Part shown: positions 25,501 through 35,025 of the stretch, piece by piece
Layout of the letters: every line of letters begins with the position of its first letter
Numbering within the stretch: position 1 is the stretch's first letter
From: Lytechinus variegatus
Lineage: Eukaryota; Echinodermata; Echinoidea; Temnopleuroida; Toxopneustidae
NCBI RefSeq assembly: GCF_018143015.1
Contig: NC_054741.1
Span: 61,501,197-61,565,196 of the forward strand
Length of the DNA: 64,000 nucleotides
Direction: 5' to 3'
Notes under the pieces: generated by a model
What the model was told of the DNA's origin: nothing
Database searches by the model: none
The model's input: the letters and a program-made list of their open reading frames with translations, nothing else
Translations under genes and position numbers: made by a program

Positions 25501-28500
25501 CAGTGATACTTGATTACTATTATGTCCAAGTTTCATAAATCAGATCCGTAAACATTCAAAGTTATGATGGTAATTCATCAGATTCCCCCAAATCGGCCAA
25601 AGTTCATTGACCCTAAATGACCTTTGACCTTAGTCATGTGACGTGAAACTCATGCAGGATGTTTAGTGATACTTGATTAACCTTATGTTTAAGTTTCATG
25701 AACTAGGTCCATATTCCAAAACTTAACCTTGGGTTAAGATTTTGATATTGATTCCCCCAACATGGTCCAAGTTCATTGACCCTTAATGACCTTTGACCTT
25801 GGTCATGTGACATGAAACTCAGGCAGGATGTTCAGTATTACTTGAATAACTTTATGGCCAAGTTTCATGAACTAGGTCCATATACTTTTAAGTTATGCTG
25901 TCATTTCAAAAACTTAACCTTCGGTTAAGATTTGGTGTTGACGCCTCCGCTGTCGGAAAAACAGCGCCTATAGTCTCACTCTGCTATGCAGGTGAGACAA
26001 AACTTGTCAAATGACTTCTGCGATTTTGAGCTCTTTTGAGCTGAAATTCACATCTTCTCATTATTACTATTATTTTGAAAAGTTACATCTGAATTTGTAT
26101 CTTTTCAACAAACGCTGCCAATCTGAAGAGCAGAAGCAGATTTATTTTGATCCTCCAAGCTCTGTGCAGCTCTATACTGAAGCAAGCAATCTTTGATAGT
26201 GTTACCTTGCTGATGTAGGTTTCTATGAGCCTCTCCTGACTGCCTATGACCATGAACATCTGACCACGTGGTCATCTGGGTAATGTCCAGAGAGCTGGAC
26301 ACACAAGTGGAGGTCTCCGAGTTGTTTTCTGCCTGGTCAAGGAGTGGCACCTCCTCCAAATTCACTTGGCCTGTATCAAATCAATACATCAAAATAATAC
26401 CATTCCACACTTTGATGGTTAATAACCAAAAGGTATAATTACGTATTCTAAACCCTGGTTTAATTTAACCCATGGTCTAAATCTGTGGTGCCAAGCAATA
26501 TCTCTAGGTTTTTATGAGACATCAGTCAAGATAGACAAATATCTAAGTAATCAATTTATAAATCATATTTAGCACTCAAATAATTGCAAAAAATTGAAAA
26601 ATATGATAGGTTTCTTCACCATTAAAACATAGCCCAGTAAAAACAACTGGAAATAATAAATATAATACATTTCTTCATCAGTAAAACTTGGAAAACAGCA
26701 CAGTAAACACAAAATGTACACAGTGCAGAATGATATCAGACACTTGTAGCTTACCATAATTTTATCACAGACTAAGACCATGGTTAAAGTTAAAGCACAG
26801 TTTCGAATCTTGGCCATATACTGTAGTTTATCGTTTTTGCAATTACCTGTATCGGCCAGACAGAAACAATATTACCCTAACAGAGCACGAACATTAGACC
26901 CAGTCACATCTTTCAGATTGCAGAGATGCTAACTGATAGCTCAAAAAAATCCTGAAAACCCAGGCCGGGGGTCCAGGGGCCCGCCCAGGGCCCCTGGCGG
27001 GGTCAAGGGCGAAGCCCCCTGAAGCTGGAACGTTTTCTTATTCTTTAGAGGGCTGAAATCATTAATCTACAGTAGTACATAACAAATAATTAATGACATA
27101 ATAAACTTCATATCATAGGCAGGTGCTCAAAAAAAAAAAATCATGTAACCCGTACTCATTACGGTACAGGTTAACCTGCTGCGGGTTAATATGCTGCGGC
27201 CAATGGGTGCGACTCGGGACGGGTGTATGTAGCAGCTGGGGTGCCCTTTTTCACTCACTGTACTCATCAACAAGACAATCCTATACTATTGAAAATCCAT
27301 AAATCACAATTTCTATCAAAATGATGGATAGTTCACACATATGAATTGATGAATACGCACCAGAGAACACATGGGAAATCAGGGTCGAAATGCAGTCCAC
27401 GCCGATTACCGGTAGCTGAAATCCCGCGGCAGACAACCAATCACTCATGCAGCAGCAGGCAATTGCAGCCACACCGGGCCGTGCTTCGAGCGGTTCTACC
27501 GGGCGATCGCCCGACTGGGATAGCGCTGACACCCGTATCCCTGCAGGGTATAGGGCGGCGTTTGCAACTGCTACAATGTATTGCTCGCGCGTACCGTGCA
27601 AGTACAGTACCAGCTAAACTTCATGCTGCGCACAACGCTAATAATTTTCCGTCTGCGCAAATTGGCCATCCAAAATTGAAATTGCGCTCTCCGTAGCGAA
27701 CTCCGTGACAAGATTTGGAGGGGAAATTTTTACGGATTTCACTTTGACAATCGATTTTTTTTCCGGAATATTTTTCAGCAAAGGAAAAAATCCGGAATTC
27801 CGGAAAAATCCGGAAAATAAGCAACTCTGAGATTGTGATACCAAGCGTTGATCCAAGATGTAAATAACACATTGTTGTGACATCAGGTATCGCTGTAACA
27901 TTACCGATTGTAACAGGGCCTCTGCGAGACCATTGTTGGCACTAATAAAGTTTCTGTGCGGCTGGTACTGGATAACAAAGGGGAAATCCTCAGCTTTTCA
28001 TTAATACCTTTCATGCACCATTGATACTATGCATTAAACTTGAAAACAGGTACAGATTCCAACCTTTACAAGTCTTAGTAAAACAGGTGGAGCGAAATAA
28101 CTGATGCCTCACAGTCAGAGAAAAAAACCTTTTCAGTCTCGCATTCATTAGCATAATATGCAAAAAGGCTCTCGCAAGTGATGTTCAGTAACAAAAAAAA
28201 AATGACTCAGCTGGAGCATCAGTGAATTTTTTCCTGCCTATTTTCCAAAACTTGCAAAAATGTAATTTTGCACCTGTTGCCTTAGCCCAGAGAGGTACAC
28301 AGCTTTCACAAGGCCAAAGGTGAATTCAAAGTAAAGATCTGACATAGCAACACACCATGCAAATATTAGTGTGTTATTTTTCTTAAATCCCCAGCTATGC
28401 CTGGCATGACTGGAACTAAATACATGTACTGACCATGCAATGGATCTGGCTCAATTCATATATTTTTATGTTATTTTTTTGTTTTTGTTTCAAAATTCTT

Positions 28501-31500
28501 AGCAATGGCTGGCATGACTGTGCTTTGGAACTAACAATGCACTTGTCATTTTACATATTTCATTGTCTATTTCTCTTTTTTGTTTGTCTTAGAAGCCCCA
28601 AGCAATGACAATGAGATACATTCTTTAAAACAAAAGATACTGACAAAGAATACAGTTGAGGGGGGGTGTGGGGTAGGGGCACTACTCATAACAAGATAAT
28701 ACCCCATCGATCTGTGCATACCTGATGCATGTGCGGAGTCTACGTCTTGAGACTGTGTTTCGCCACTATCTCCTTCCTCTGTACTGGCACCTTGGACGTG
28801 TGGTCGGACCCCTGAGGTAGCAGGTCCATGATCAACAGCACCATTCTGAAAGCTCTCTATTCCAATGTGTGTGGGATGAGAAAAAAAATAGAATTATGAA
28901 GCAAATCATCCAAAATATTCACAAAATCTTCTTGAGTTATGGAGATTGAATGGATACATCTTGGACATTTGTCAGAAATCAGAAGTACTAGGTTCATGAT
29001 CAATGGCATCACTCTCATGGCTCTCTATTCTAATGATTGAAGGAGAGAAAATAGAATACCATAGCCCATTATATAAAAAAAGGAAAAAATAACAGATTAG
29101 TCTTCAAAATTCAATCAGATATAAAGGATAAATTTGTGTATGTGCATTACCGGTAAATTGATATAAACTACTTGCCCATTTTGATGATCTAACTCAACTT
29201 AAATACCTTGACATATACACAGAAGTCTGTATTCTAGCATTGACCATAGTGTAAACAATGAGAACAAAATTTATCAAAATAGGGGCAGGTATTGGTATTT
29301 TTTTCTCACCATCATTTCTTTCAGTGATGAGTTGGTTTTTGAGCCATTGAAGCTGTTTTCTATGGTGATCCTGCTGGGCTTTCATTTGTTCTTCATGCTG
29401 AAGCCTAAGGGTTGTAAATAGCTCACCAAGATTCTCATCATCTTCTCTAGGTCTTCCTGTAATGAAAATAATGGGATTGTCAACAGATACTGCCTATCAT
29501 TAAGAAAAAGCAGAGCGACGCTTTTATGTCCCAAGTCAATCAGATATCGTGAGTGATTTTAACAAAGTGTTACAGAGGCAACCAACCTCTTTTTAGCACA
29601 TTTTCAACAAAATGTAATGCAATTATAAGTTAGCACAAATTAAAATAAGCTAGTGCAAAATAGTTTGGGGCAAGATTAAGCAAGATAGTGGAACAGATGG
29701 GTGAGAGATTTCAGACTGACTTGGGAACTGGGTGTGATGTTACCACACTCCTTACCAGGTATGTGTGACATGGAATAAGAGGGTTGCATTTTCAATTTTT
29801 GGTTGTCTAGATAAGTGGTGTTAAATAATGAAATCGATATTCACCTATTTTCTTTATTTCACCAAGGGGTAGAGAGGAATGATTACTATATTTTGAAAAC
29901 AACATGAAATTTCCAAACTCTACAACATTTATTGTTATTTTCATTTTTTCTGCCAATTTATTATGCCCATTGTGTAAGTCCTGATTTCATACTTATTCAT
30001 TTGTCAATGTTTTGTGATTATCTTGTTACTTTAGGGTAATAGACATGTTTGACAGAAGTACTTATGTGTATTCATGCACATATTTTGTTTGTGTTTAGTT
30101 ATTCTCAAGCACAAACAGGGTATTAGATGGACCCTTGTTTCATGTTTAATCATAAAAAGGTGCACTCAGGCATATGGGGGTTAAGGGAACATTATCGTCT
30201 GCCCTTCAAATATCTGACCAGTTACCTTCTTTGCAACTTTGACTTTCAATATTGTAGTCATTGTAGAGTCCTTCGTCCTGGTCATTCCCAGTGAAATTGC
30301 TTCCTGAATCAGATTGATTGATGTCCAAACTTGGGGCACCAGCAAACAGATCTCCCATGACAGCATTCAGTGAGGTAGGACCGAGGGATGTCGGACCAAG
30401 GGAAGTGGGTCCCAGGAATCCAAACGAGGGTAGGTACATCACCCTTGACTGCTGGAATTGACTGGTTAAACAAGGAACACTCGGCATCAAATATTTCACA
30501 TAATGTCAAGCATAGCCTATGCATTAATAGACCAAAGGGGCATTTCATGAAAGTTGTCAGCAATGACTGAATTGTCACCGCTGATGATTTCAGTGGAATC
30601 CTTGGTTGTGATTGGCTCAGTAGCTTTGACTGTTGCTATGGTAACTATCAGAGAAAGACAGCTTGTTAGCAGGCCTGTTGTTAGTGCCAACAACTTTTAT
30701 GAAAAGGTCTCCCGTTAACCATCTTAAAGAGGAATCCAACCCTAGAGTCCAATTCATAAAGCTGTTTGTAATTTATGCATGACTTACATGTAATACCTGA
30801 GAAATTACTCTTTCTTGTGCTAAATGAGATACCCCAATTTTCCACATATTCCTGAAATCAATCCCTAACAAATGTCATTATATCAAAATGTTTGTTAAAA
30901 CAATAATTTTTATAAATGAAGATAAGAATGACCTTTTTCTGATAGGGATAAACTATTGAGAATCTTATTTGGCAAAAATAAAGATCACCTGTCATGCATC
31001 AAGTTGTGCATTAGCTGTATTTCACCAACATCATAAAATAATTTGTGAAATCACAATAATAGTAGCAAAAGGATGGCAGAATTACAGATGTTAGAGAGAT
31101 AAGACCACCAAATCAATGCAAACCTTGAATTGGCAGCTTTTATAAACTAGAACATGCCCATAAATATTAAACAGAGCAATGAACAGCTGGACCATGTGAC
31201 ACAATAATTTGCAATCAACTGCAACTAGCTCTCATTGGCTGTTGTGGGTGGGTAAAAAAAGCTGTGCAACTAACTACTAATTTGGTTGGCCATTGTAAAT
31301 TTACAATAAATTGTTCTGATGTGTGATGCAGTAAACAGGTAGGCACTGTATAATTTGAATTTTTGCTGAGTAAATCTGTTTAAAAACTGCAACATGTACA
31401 TGTAGAAGTAAATAGAAGTACTACATTGTATAACAATGTCTTTTGTGACAGTTTATTTATACATGTATAACATCACCTGTATAAATAAGAAAACTACACA

Positions 31501-32197
31501 AACATGTATAATTGTAGTGCAGTTACGTCATAATACTACACTGTGCTGTAACTTACCTTTCTCCATTATTCATCCTCAAGAAATTCTGTTGAAGATGTTC
31601 TCTGGTAAGATCAATTTCTTCAATGTCTTCCTCCTCTTGATCTTCCTTCATCCCATCATCATTCTTGTCTTCCCTCCCAAACTGCTCTTGTCCCTTGTAA
31701 ACTTTGGAAGATATCTCATTTGAATGCACCTCTCCATCTCCTTCTGATGCTGTGCTTCCATCTTCCTCTTCCTGTCCATTATCAAGGTCATCGTCAAGGT
31801 CATCACTGCCACTGGCACGATTGCTCCGGTGATGTCCACCACCATTTATCTGAGCTCTAACTCCACCATCCCTCAAACCGCTTCTGCCTTCCATCCTCCT
31901 TTCTCGACCCGCTTCTCGCTTATCTCCGTTATCCAGACCAACCCTGAACATCTTGCCATTTTCAAGTTTTCCTTCCATGTTGGAATTGGGGTCTGGATCG
32001 TCCTCGTCGCTGCCACCAGACTGACTAACATCTTCAGGTTGACCCCTGACTGGGTGATATTGTCTGCTTGACTTCTGCCTCTGGGTCACAGGATCGCTGT
32101 CCCATGCACTGGTATCATCCGATGACTCTTCTTCAGAAGTTTGCACCATGTTGTCATCTTGATAGATGCTTTTTTTCTCCATTACCCTTTCCGCCAT
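10468..32197 (-). CDS. MPHOSPH9: M-phase phosphoprotein 9 orthologue, 20 coding exons
   Basis: The spliced product is 1312 residues (human is about 1183). The identification rests on three blocks. First, SRHIADMEAYYEGELEDLRKQ corresponds to human SRYVADLRAYYESEINSLKQK. Second, RKFLRSGANYNILTGG corresponds to RKWLIPGAEYSIFTGQ. Third, the C-terminus LESALSHLPNSG...LEERLDQVTRELGSVRMLLRKY corresponds to IEAALSRMPSPGG...LEDRLERINRELGSVRMTLKKF. Exons: 32197-31557, 30461-30226, 29456-29310, 28856-28722, 26371-26216, 25013-24798, 23236-22999, 22692-22477, 22017-21969, 20707-20546, 19908-19855, 18660-18613, 18054-17990, 17414-17148, 16443-16312, 15979-15183, 14529-14408, 13914-13819, 11097-11032, 10563-10468. 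All lengths agree with their phases and sum to 3939 bp. In human cells MPHOSPH9 is a centriolar protein that holds CP110-CEP97 at the mother centriole and restrains cilium formation. Confidence 0.95.
11032..11097 (-). CDS. MPHOSPH9: MPHOSPH9 coding exon 19 (1260-1281)
   Basis: LESALSHLPNSGPANAKRIE matches human IEAALSRMPSPGGRITLQ. Acceptor CCCTTTCAG, donor GTATGC, phase 0/0. The preceding intron holds the piggyBac and mariner insertions. Confidence 0.92.
11480..11802. repeat. TGACCT-rich repeat array, left part
   Basis: Two imperfect copies of a roughly 150-bp unit (GTTGACCTGAAAATGACC..., then CATGCAGGTC and AGTTAGGTGTCATAAG). Each has an exact TGACCTTTGACCT (11503-11515 and 11660-11672). 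The array is interrupted by the piggyBac element and resumes at 13537. Confidence 0.75.
11803..13536. mobile_element. non-autonomous piggyBac element
   Basis: It begins CCCTAAAAAGACTGGG and ends TATTTAGGG, with TTAA on both sides (11799-11802 and 13537-13540), the hallmark of piggyBac. Neighbouring repeat units carry the uninterrupted site AAACTTTAACGTTGACC, which confirms the insertion point. No transposase is present. A mariner-type MITE sits inside; without it the element is about 750 bp. Confidence 0.85.
12411..13395. mobile_element. Tc1/mariner-type MITE nested in the piggyBac element
   Basis: Inverted ends CAGTGCGTATC followed by an A-run and GTTTACACTT, with the exact complement ending at 13395. 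TA target duplication at 12409-12410 and 13396-13397. The related element at 24123-24671 lacks the insert at the same point. It is non-coding apart from a 103-residue chance frame. Confidence 0.85.
13537..13690. repeat. TGACCT-rich repeat array, right part
   Basis: Continues the array cut by the piggyBac insertion; TGACCTTTGACCT lies at 13555-13567. It ends near GTGACGGACGGACGACGG. Confidence 0.7.
13819..13914 (-). CDS. MPHOSPH9: MPHOSPH9 coding exon 18 (1228-1259)
   Basis: The helix PEAILKRLSKESKKLDDLML starts the conserved C-terminal domain. Acceptor CCGCTAG, donor GTAAGC, phase 0/0. Confidence 0.9.
14408..14529 (-). CDS. MPHOSPH9: MPHOSPH9 coding exon 17 (1187-1227)
   Basis: Contains HVITRADWENGFAESRLAAD, corresponding to the human RTAWEKNKSV region. 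Acceptor TTTTGCCAG, donor GTGAGG, phase 1 to 0. Confidence 0.88.
14937..15122. repeat. 62-bp tandem repeat, 3 copies
   Basis: Three nearly identical head-to-tail units (GCTTGTGAATATGAATTAAC..., starting at 14941, 15003 and 15065) in the intron between exons 16 and 17, ending about 60 bp from the exon 16 donor. Confidence 0.85.
15183..15979 (-). CDS. MPHOSPH9: MPHOSPH9 coding exon 16 (921-1186)
   Basis: The largest internal exon. It is disordered, basic and Ser-rich, with many S/T-P sites (SPIQAITSPRDT, LSPMMKAAAQFDRW, RTSPRRNL) that suit mitotic kinases. Acceptor TTCACAG, donor GTGAGT, phase 2 to 1. Confidence 0.92.
16312..16443 (-). CDS. MPHOSPH9: MPHOSPH9 coding exon 15 (877-920)
   Basis: Carries RKFLRSGANYNILTGG, a short motif shared with the human protein. 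Acceptor TTCCTTAG, donor GTAAGA, phase 2/2. Confidence 0.9.
17148..17414 (-). CDS. MPHOSPH9: MPHOSPH9 coding exon 14 (788-876)
   Basis: The end of the coiled coil (RQELEIRQLEGEKKKLLNHH) followed by a Ser/Pro-rich segment with several S/T-P sites (SPFPTSPLPSS). An internal ATG-GTGAGT at about 17323-17331 looks like a usable donor. Phase 2/2. Confidence 0.88.
17990..18054 (-). CDS. MPHOSPH9: MPHOSPH9 coding exon 13 (767-787)
   Basis: 65 bp of coiled coil: AELLKVQMKLEEANLSITDL. Acceptor ATCCTTCCAG, donor GTGAGT, phase 0 to 2. Confidence 0.88.
18613..18660 (-). CDS. MPHOSPH9: MPHOSPH9 coding exon 12 (751-766)
   Basis: 48 bp of coiled coil: LIAKLTQLTEQHDNTQ. Acceptor GATATACAG, donor GTAATA, phase 0/0. 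Confidence 0.87.
19095..19330. repeat. dispersed repeat fragment, low certainty
   Basis: A stretch starting ATAGTACATTGGTTGTCTAG and reading GGAGGCGAATTTTGAATGCA further on resembles common interspersed repeat tails. No ends were resolved. Confidence 0.3.
19855..19908 (-). CDS. MPHOSPH9: MPHOSPH9 coding exon 11 (733-750)
   Basis: 54 bp: QQQSQQNEGKRDQVMLSK. Acceptor ACTTTACAG, donor GTAGGC, phase 0/0. Confidence 0.87.
20127..20629 (-). repeat. tandem duplication covering part of MPHOSPH9 exon 10
   Basis: Two nearly identical 253-bp units (20127-20379 and 20380-20629) each hold the exon 10 donor, its last ~88 coding bases and intron sequence with a poly-G tract. They differ mainly in poly-G length and a few bases. 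The extra exon part (about 20293-20380) has no acceptor site, so it should not be spliced in. Confidence 0.85.
20546..20707 (-). CDS. MPHOSPH9: MPHOSPH9 coding exon 10 (679-732)
   Basis: Coiled coil (EILQKRADGLLHLVKQREDD, then KLDRENRKLQYELLEAQE). Phase 0/0. Its 3' half is copied in the tandem duplication at 20127-20629. Confidence 0.9.
20820..21065. mobile_element. Tc1/mariner-type MITE
   Basis: Starts CAGCGTGCTCAAAAGTTAGT and ends TAACATTTGAGCACAACTG, flanked by TA (20818-20819, 21066-21067). 246 bp, non-coding. Confidence 0.75.
21095..21240 (+). repeat. tRNA-derived SINE
   Basis: An A-box-like TGGCGTGCGCCTG is followed about 50 bp later by a B box GGTTCGAGCCC, then GATGGTGACGTTAAAGGTCG, a conserved tail block I associate with several invertebrate SINE families. 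A T-run follows. Confidence 0.6.
21969..22017 (-). CDS. MPHOSPH9: MPHOSPH9 coding exon 9 (662-678)
   Basis: A 49-bp coiled-coil microexon (RIQDLENTVKALESRL). Acceptor CTCTTTTTCAG, donor GTAAGT, phase 2 to 0. Confidence 0.9.
22477..22692 (-). CDS. MPHOSPH9: MPHOSPH9 coding exon 8 (590-661)
   Basis: The conserved core helix EKYSRHIADMEAYYEGELED opens the central coiled coil and is the best single family marker. Donor GTGAGT, phase 2/2. Confidence 0.93.
22999..23236 (-). CDS. MPHOSPH9: MPHOSPH9 coding exon 7 (511-589)
   Basis: Contains SSIYSDFTYWKLEEGDTY, a conserved stretch ahead of the central coiled coil, then a Ser-rich linker. Acceptor after a T-rich tract (CTCCGGAAAG), donor GTGAGC, phase 1 to 2. 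Confidence 0.88.
24123..24671. mobile_element. piggyBac-like MITE
   Basis: Same family as 11803-13536 in opposite orientation. Starts CCCTAAATAGAATGGG and ends TCTTTTTAGGG. The right flank is TTAA and the left TTGA (one mutated base). A G run of more than 20 lies near 24165-24190, where assembly length is unreliable. Confidence 0.8.
24798..25013 (-). CDS. MPHOSPH9: MPHOSPH9 coding exon 6 (439-510)
   Basis: A long Gln/Glu-rich coiled coil (EEMQRNFELEQAALHQEYQ, then QQQ-rich heptads). The donor is GTGTGG, weak but the only one that keeps phase 1. Confidence 0.85.
25250..25985. repeat. nuclear-receptor-like satellite, about 4 units
   Basis: Units of roughly 170 bp read GTTCATTGACC...GACCTTTGACCTTGGTCATGTGACCTGAAACTC (in parts), then GATGTTCAGTGATACTTGATTAC and TATGTCCAAGTTTCATG. 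Exact TGACCTTTGACCT at 25302, 25455, 25618 and 25787. It lies in the intron between exons 5 and 6. Confidence 0.8.
26216..26371 (-). CDS. MPHOSPH9: MPHOSPH9 coding exon 5 (387-438)
   Basis: A Ser/Thr-rich linker (NNSETSTCVSSSLDITQMTTW). Acceptor TTGATACAG, donor GTAACA, phase 1/1. Confidence 0.88.
26921..27829. mobile_element. hAT-like non-autonomous element
   Basis: Starts CAGAGATGCTAACT and ends AAGCAACTCTG, resembling the CAGAGTTGC ends common in hAT elements. AGATTG flanks both sides (26915-26920, 27830-27835). The interior has a GC-rich block (26960-27020), repeated CCGGAATTCCGG motifs near 27760-27815, and no transposase. Confidence 0.55.
28722..28856 (-). CDS. MPHOSPH9: MPHOSPH9 coding exon 4 (342-386)
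   Basis: A disordered linker rich in Ser, Glu and Asp (GASTEEGDSGETQSQDVDS). Acceptor TTGGAATAG, donor GTATGC. Both flanking phases are 1, so it could be skipped without breaking the frame. Confidence 0.85.
29310..29456 (-). CDS. MPHOSPH9: MPHOSPH9 coding exon 3 (293-341)
   Basis: Coiled-coil: LRLQHEEQMKAQQDHHRKQL, corresponding to the QQEQFHNQIQ region of the human protein. Acceptor TTCATTACAG, donor GTGAGA, phase 1 on both sides. Confidence 0.9.
30226..30461 (-). CDS. MPHOSPH9: MPHOSPH9 coding exon 2 (214-292)
   Basis: The acceptor TTGTTTAACCAG was chosen because it restores phase 2 to phase 1; the nearby TTCCAG would run into a stop. It contains a fresh triplication of GPTSL. The donor is GTAACT. 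Confidence 0.88.
30535..30715. repeat. small MITE-like repeat
   Basis: GGGGCATTTCATGAAAGTTGTC at the left pairs imperfectly with CCAACAACTTTTATGAAAAGG at the right. A sister sequence with GATTGGCTGAGTAGC occurs near 20098. It lies just upstream of exon 2. Confidence 0.5.
31557..32197 (-). CDS. MPHOSPH9: MPHOSPH9 coding exon 1 (residues 1-213)
   Basis: ATG in the context AACATGG. This is an acidic, Ser-rich, disordered N-terminus: SEEESSDDTSAWDSD near residue 21, and a Glu/Asp-rich stretch ending EEDIEEIDLTREHLQQNF. It ends in phase 2 before GTAAGTT. I see no earlier in-frame ATG with support. Confidence 0.92.
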
Positions 32198-32463
32198 GTT
32201 ACTTCAATCTCACTATTCTATCGCAACAAAGAGAATATTTTTGATACAATTTGGTTGATCCATTGACACTTGTCCAATTATCTGTAGAAAAATTGAAAAA
32301 CTGAGAGTAAACAGTATATGTGGATCTAATAGAAAAACTGTATACATGTAATGGGTGATTCCATGCTAGAAAAATAAGCAATTTTCGCAACATTTTTCAA
32401 CCTACATGTACATGTATTGTCCAAACAAACAAGAAACTTCAATTTGTTTTGTGGTAATAAAAA
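32198..32463 (-). promoter_or_regulatory. upstream region of MPHOSPH9
   Basis: About 270 bp between the start codon and the next transposon, AT-rich, expected to hold the 5' UTR and promoter. No TATA box or other element can be assigned with confidence. Confidence 0.3.
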
Positions 32464-33041
32464 AAATCCGGGGGGGGGGGGGGGGGGGGGGGGCACTTAC
32501 ACTGACAAGTGGATACCATGCCCGACCCCTAAAACACGTAAAAAGGATGTCTTTTTAAGATAGTGCACATTACGTACGTAACGTAATGAGGGTGTCTAAA
32601 ACACTAAAATAATGAAAAAAGGGTATCTATTTTCGCTAGGAAAGCTACATATTTAGGGTCAAGTTTGCGATAAAAAATTAAGACTGAAACGTTTTATAAA
32701 GAATATATTATTTTCCCCAAGAGTCAACACTACGTGTTTAGAGTACGATTTGCACGAGCTTTGGGAGGTGGGGCTGTACTAAACCCAATGATGCAGGTAC
32801 AAGTAAAGTTAAAATCTGTGACATGACAATTGAAATATTGTTGTACTTGTTTAGGGGTTCAATTCAGGGAATACTTGCCAATAGTATCGTTTTGTTTCCA
32901 ATACTTGTGAAGGGTAGAGTTTCACACGCCAATACTTGTTAAGGGGTGCATTTTAAGAATATGGAAAATATGTGTTTAGGGTCCTTTTTGAGACCCACTC
33001 ATCAATGGAAGTGGCAACCCATCCACACCCCCCCCTCCCGG
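32464..33041. mobile_element. G-run MITE, copy 1
   Basis: The two ends are inverted: a poly-G tract, then GCACTTACACTGACAAGTGG at the left; a GGATGGGTTGCCACTTCCATTGATGAG-type end on the opposite strand at the right. The flanks AATAAAAA and AATAAAGA suggest an 8-bp target duplication. Shares GGGTATCT, CTAGGAAAGCTAC and ATTACGTACGTAACG with 48408-48962. Non-coding. Confidence 0.65.
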
Positions 33042-33159
33042 AATAAAGACAGTACTGCTGGGTAGTCATATAAACAAGTGGAATGCCTCACCTGCATCAC
33101 ATCATTCAATATAGCAGCAGTGCTCACATTGAAAACTAGTATAAAATAACTATTCACAA

Positions 33160-33520
33160 AAAACACCATTCACATAATGATAGAATACTACGTTCATTGA
33201 CATTTGACCTTGATCATGTGACCTAAAACTTGTCAGTGATACTTGATTACCCTTATATCCACATTTCATACACTATAAACTTTGAAAGTTATGACAGCAA
33301 TCTATTACCACTAAAATGGCCAAAGTTCAATGACCTTAAATGACCTTTGACTTTGGTCATGTGACCTGAAACTCGCATGAGTTGTTCAGTGATACTTGGT
33401 TACTCTTATGTCCACATTTTATGAACTATACCCCAATACACTTACCGAGATACATGTATGATGACCAGTAATCCAACAAATAACTGCAATATTGCCAAAG
33501 TTAATTAACCTTAAAGTATA
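33160..33520. repeat. TGACCT satellite units
   Basis: Two diverged units of the family at 25250 (GACCTTGATCATGTGACCTAAAACT and a second with GTCATGTGACCTGAAACTCG). The paired hexamers here carry mismatches. Confidence 0.65.
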
Positions 33521-34900
33521 CACACGAAGAAAATTCACGAAAGTGATAATTATAGACAAATTATATATGGATGGAAAGGTATTGTCTTTTAATACACAAA
33601 TATGTCACTAAAAAGTGTTATAGATGTTGTGGAAATGCAAGAAATGAAATTATTAGACACCCTTCTCAGCCCCCCCAGACCGACAATCACGCAGCCGAAA
33701 ACGGTCGAGAATAATGACGTCACACAATCGACGAGCTCATCTCTCTGTGCATCATGCACTGAATCACCTTACTGACATGTTCAAATATCTTCCGAATTTA
33801 CCGTTTTCTTCATGTAATGTGTTATTCAATTTCTGTTTTCGACAACTTCAGACCAAACATGAATCAGAACTGTGTTCTTTTGCCCGTTTTTATTGAATTG
33901 TGGACTGAAAAGACTGATTTTGTCCACTGCAGTCGTCATTGTGTTGCTCCACTCCAGTCAGTGAGTGAGTCGCTGCCCAAATAATCAATCAAGAACTTGA
34001 AAATCAAAAGCAGCAATTAAGAAGATTTAATAAATACAGGACTGAATAGAATCTCACATGAAAATAAAAAGAGAAAAAGGAGCTGGTAGGAACGGGGAAG
34101 GAATATAATTTTTAAAAAAAAATCCCGAACCAAAAAAAAATCAAAGAGTTTCAAACCAGGATCCCTGCACTCATAAAAAAATCTATGTGCGTACAGATTT
34201 GTCCATAGACCGTGTCTCTGTATCTGCCGGGTTCATAATGATATATAAACAAAGTGCGTTTGCTGCTGTTGCCTCGCAATGCTTCGGCAATCCAACTGCA
34301 ATTCCAATCATTTCGCGATGGATATTGCCGTGTTTTTTTTGTGGTTCCTGAACTTGCTACGTAATTAAATTTCATAATTTTTATTCAGTCGTGAAGACGA
34401 ATGTCTATGCTTTATATTGATAATAATATCAATGTGGTGCAAGCATGATTTCTAAGTGAAAATATGCTTTGTTTATTCACGCATATTTCTTGAAAACAAA
34501 TAATTTTTTCTAAGCTAAATATAGGTTACCAAAATATGTTAAATGTGCATTTCATTTTACTGTTCAGAAAATTCAAACTTTTATCTATGTAATAAGACCA
34601 ATCTTGAGAGGAATAAACAATTCTAAGAGCAAAAAACACTGATTGGAAAGATCATCTTCAATGGGCTGCTGTCAGCTCAGCTGCTCACTGCTCTTGGTGT
34701 GACATCACTCAGCTGGAGCTCGCCAGAGGACGGATGAAGGCAGAAATATGCCATGAAAATAAGTCATTTTTGAGAGCTGATTTCTGCAAACTCTAATCAC
34801 TATTTTAAAAAGTGAAGTTATATATCTGATTAGTAATACTTCCCCTTTACAATGATGACCACAAAAAGTCATTATAAAATACTTTTGATTCTTCGGTTGT
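33521..34900. other. no gene seen
   Basis: AT-rich intergenic sequence with short frames only (for example 33714-33896 and 34151-34375), none with a recognisable motif or splice context. Confidence 0.45.
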
Positions 34901-35025
34901 GTACTTTAAATGACCTGTGACCTTGGTCATGTGACCTGAAACTCGGATGGGATCTTCAAAGATACTTGATTGCTTTTATGTCCAAGTTTCATGATTCAGA
35001 TCCATAAACTTTGAAAGTTATGATG
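34901..35025. repeat. TGACCT satellite unit cut by the foldback element
   Basis: Runs GACCTTGGTCATGTGACCTG...CTTTGAAAGTTATGATG, then breaks. The continuation GGTAATTTAACAGATATCCC is found at 44406 after the foldback element. Confidence 0.8.
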
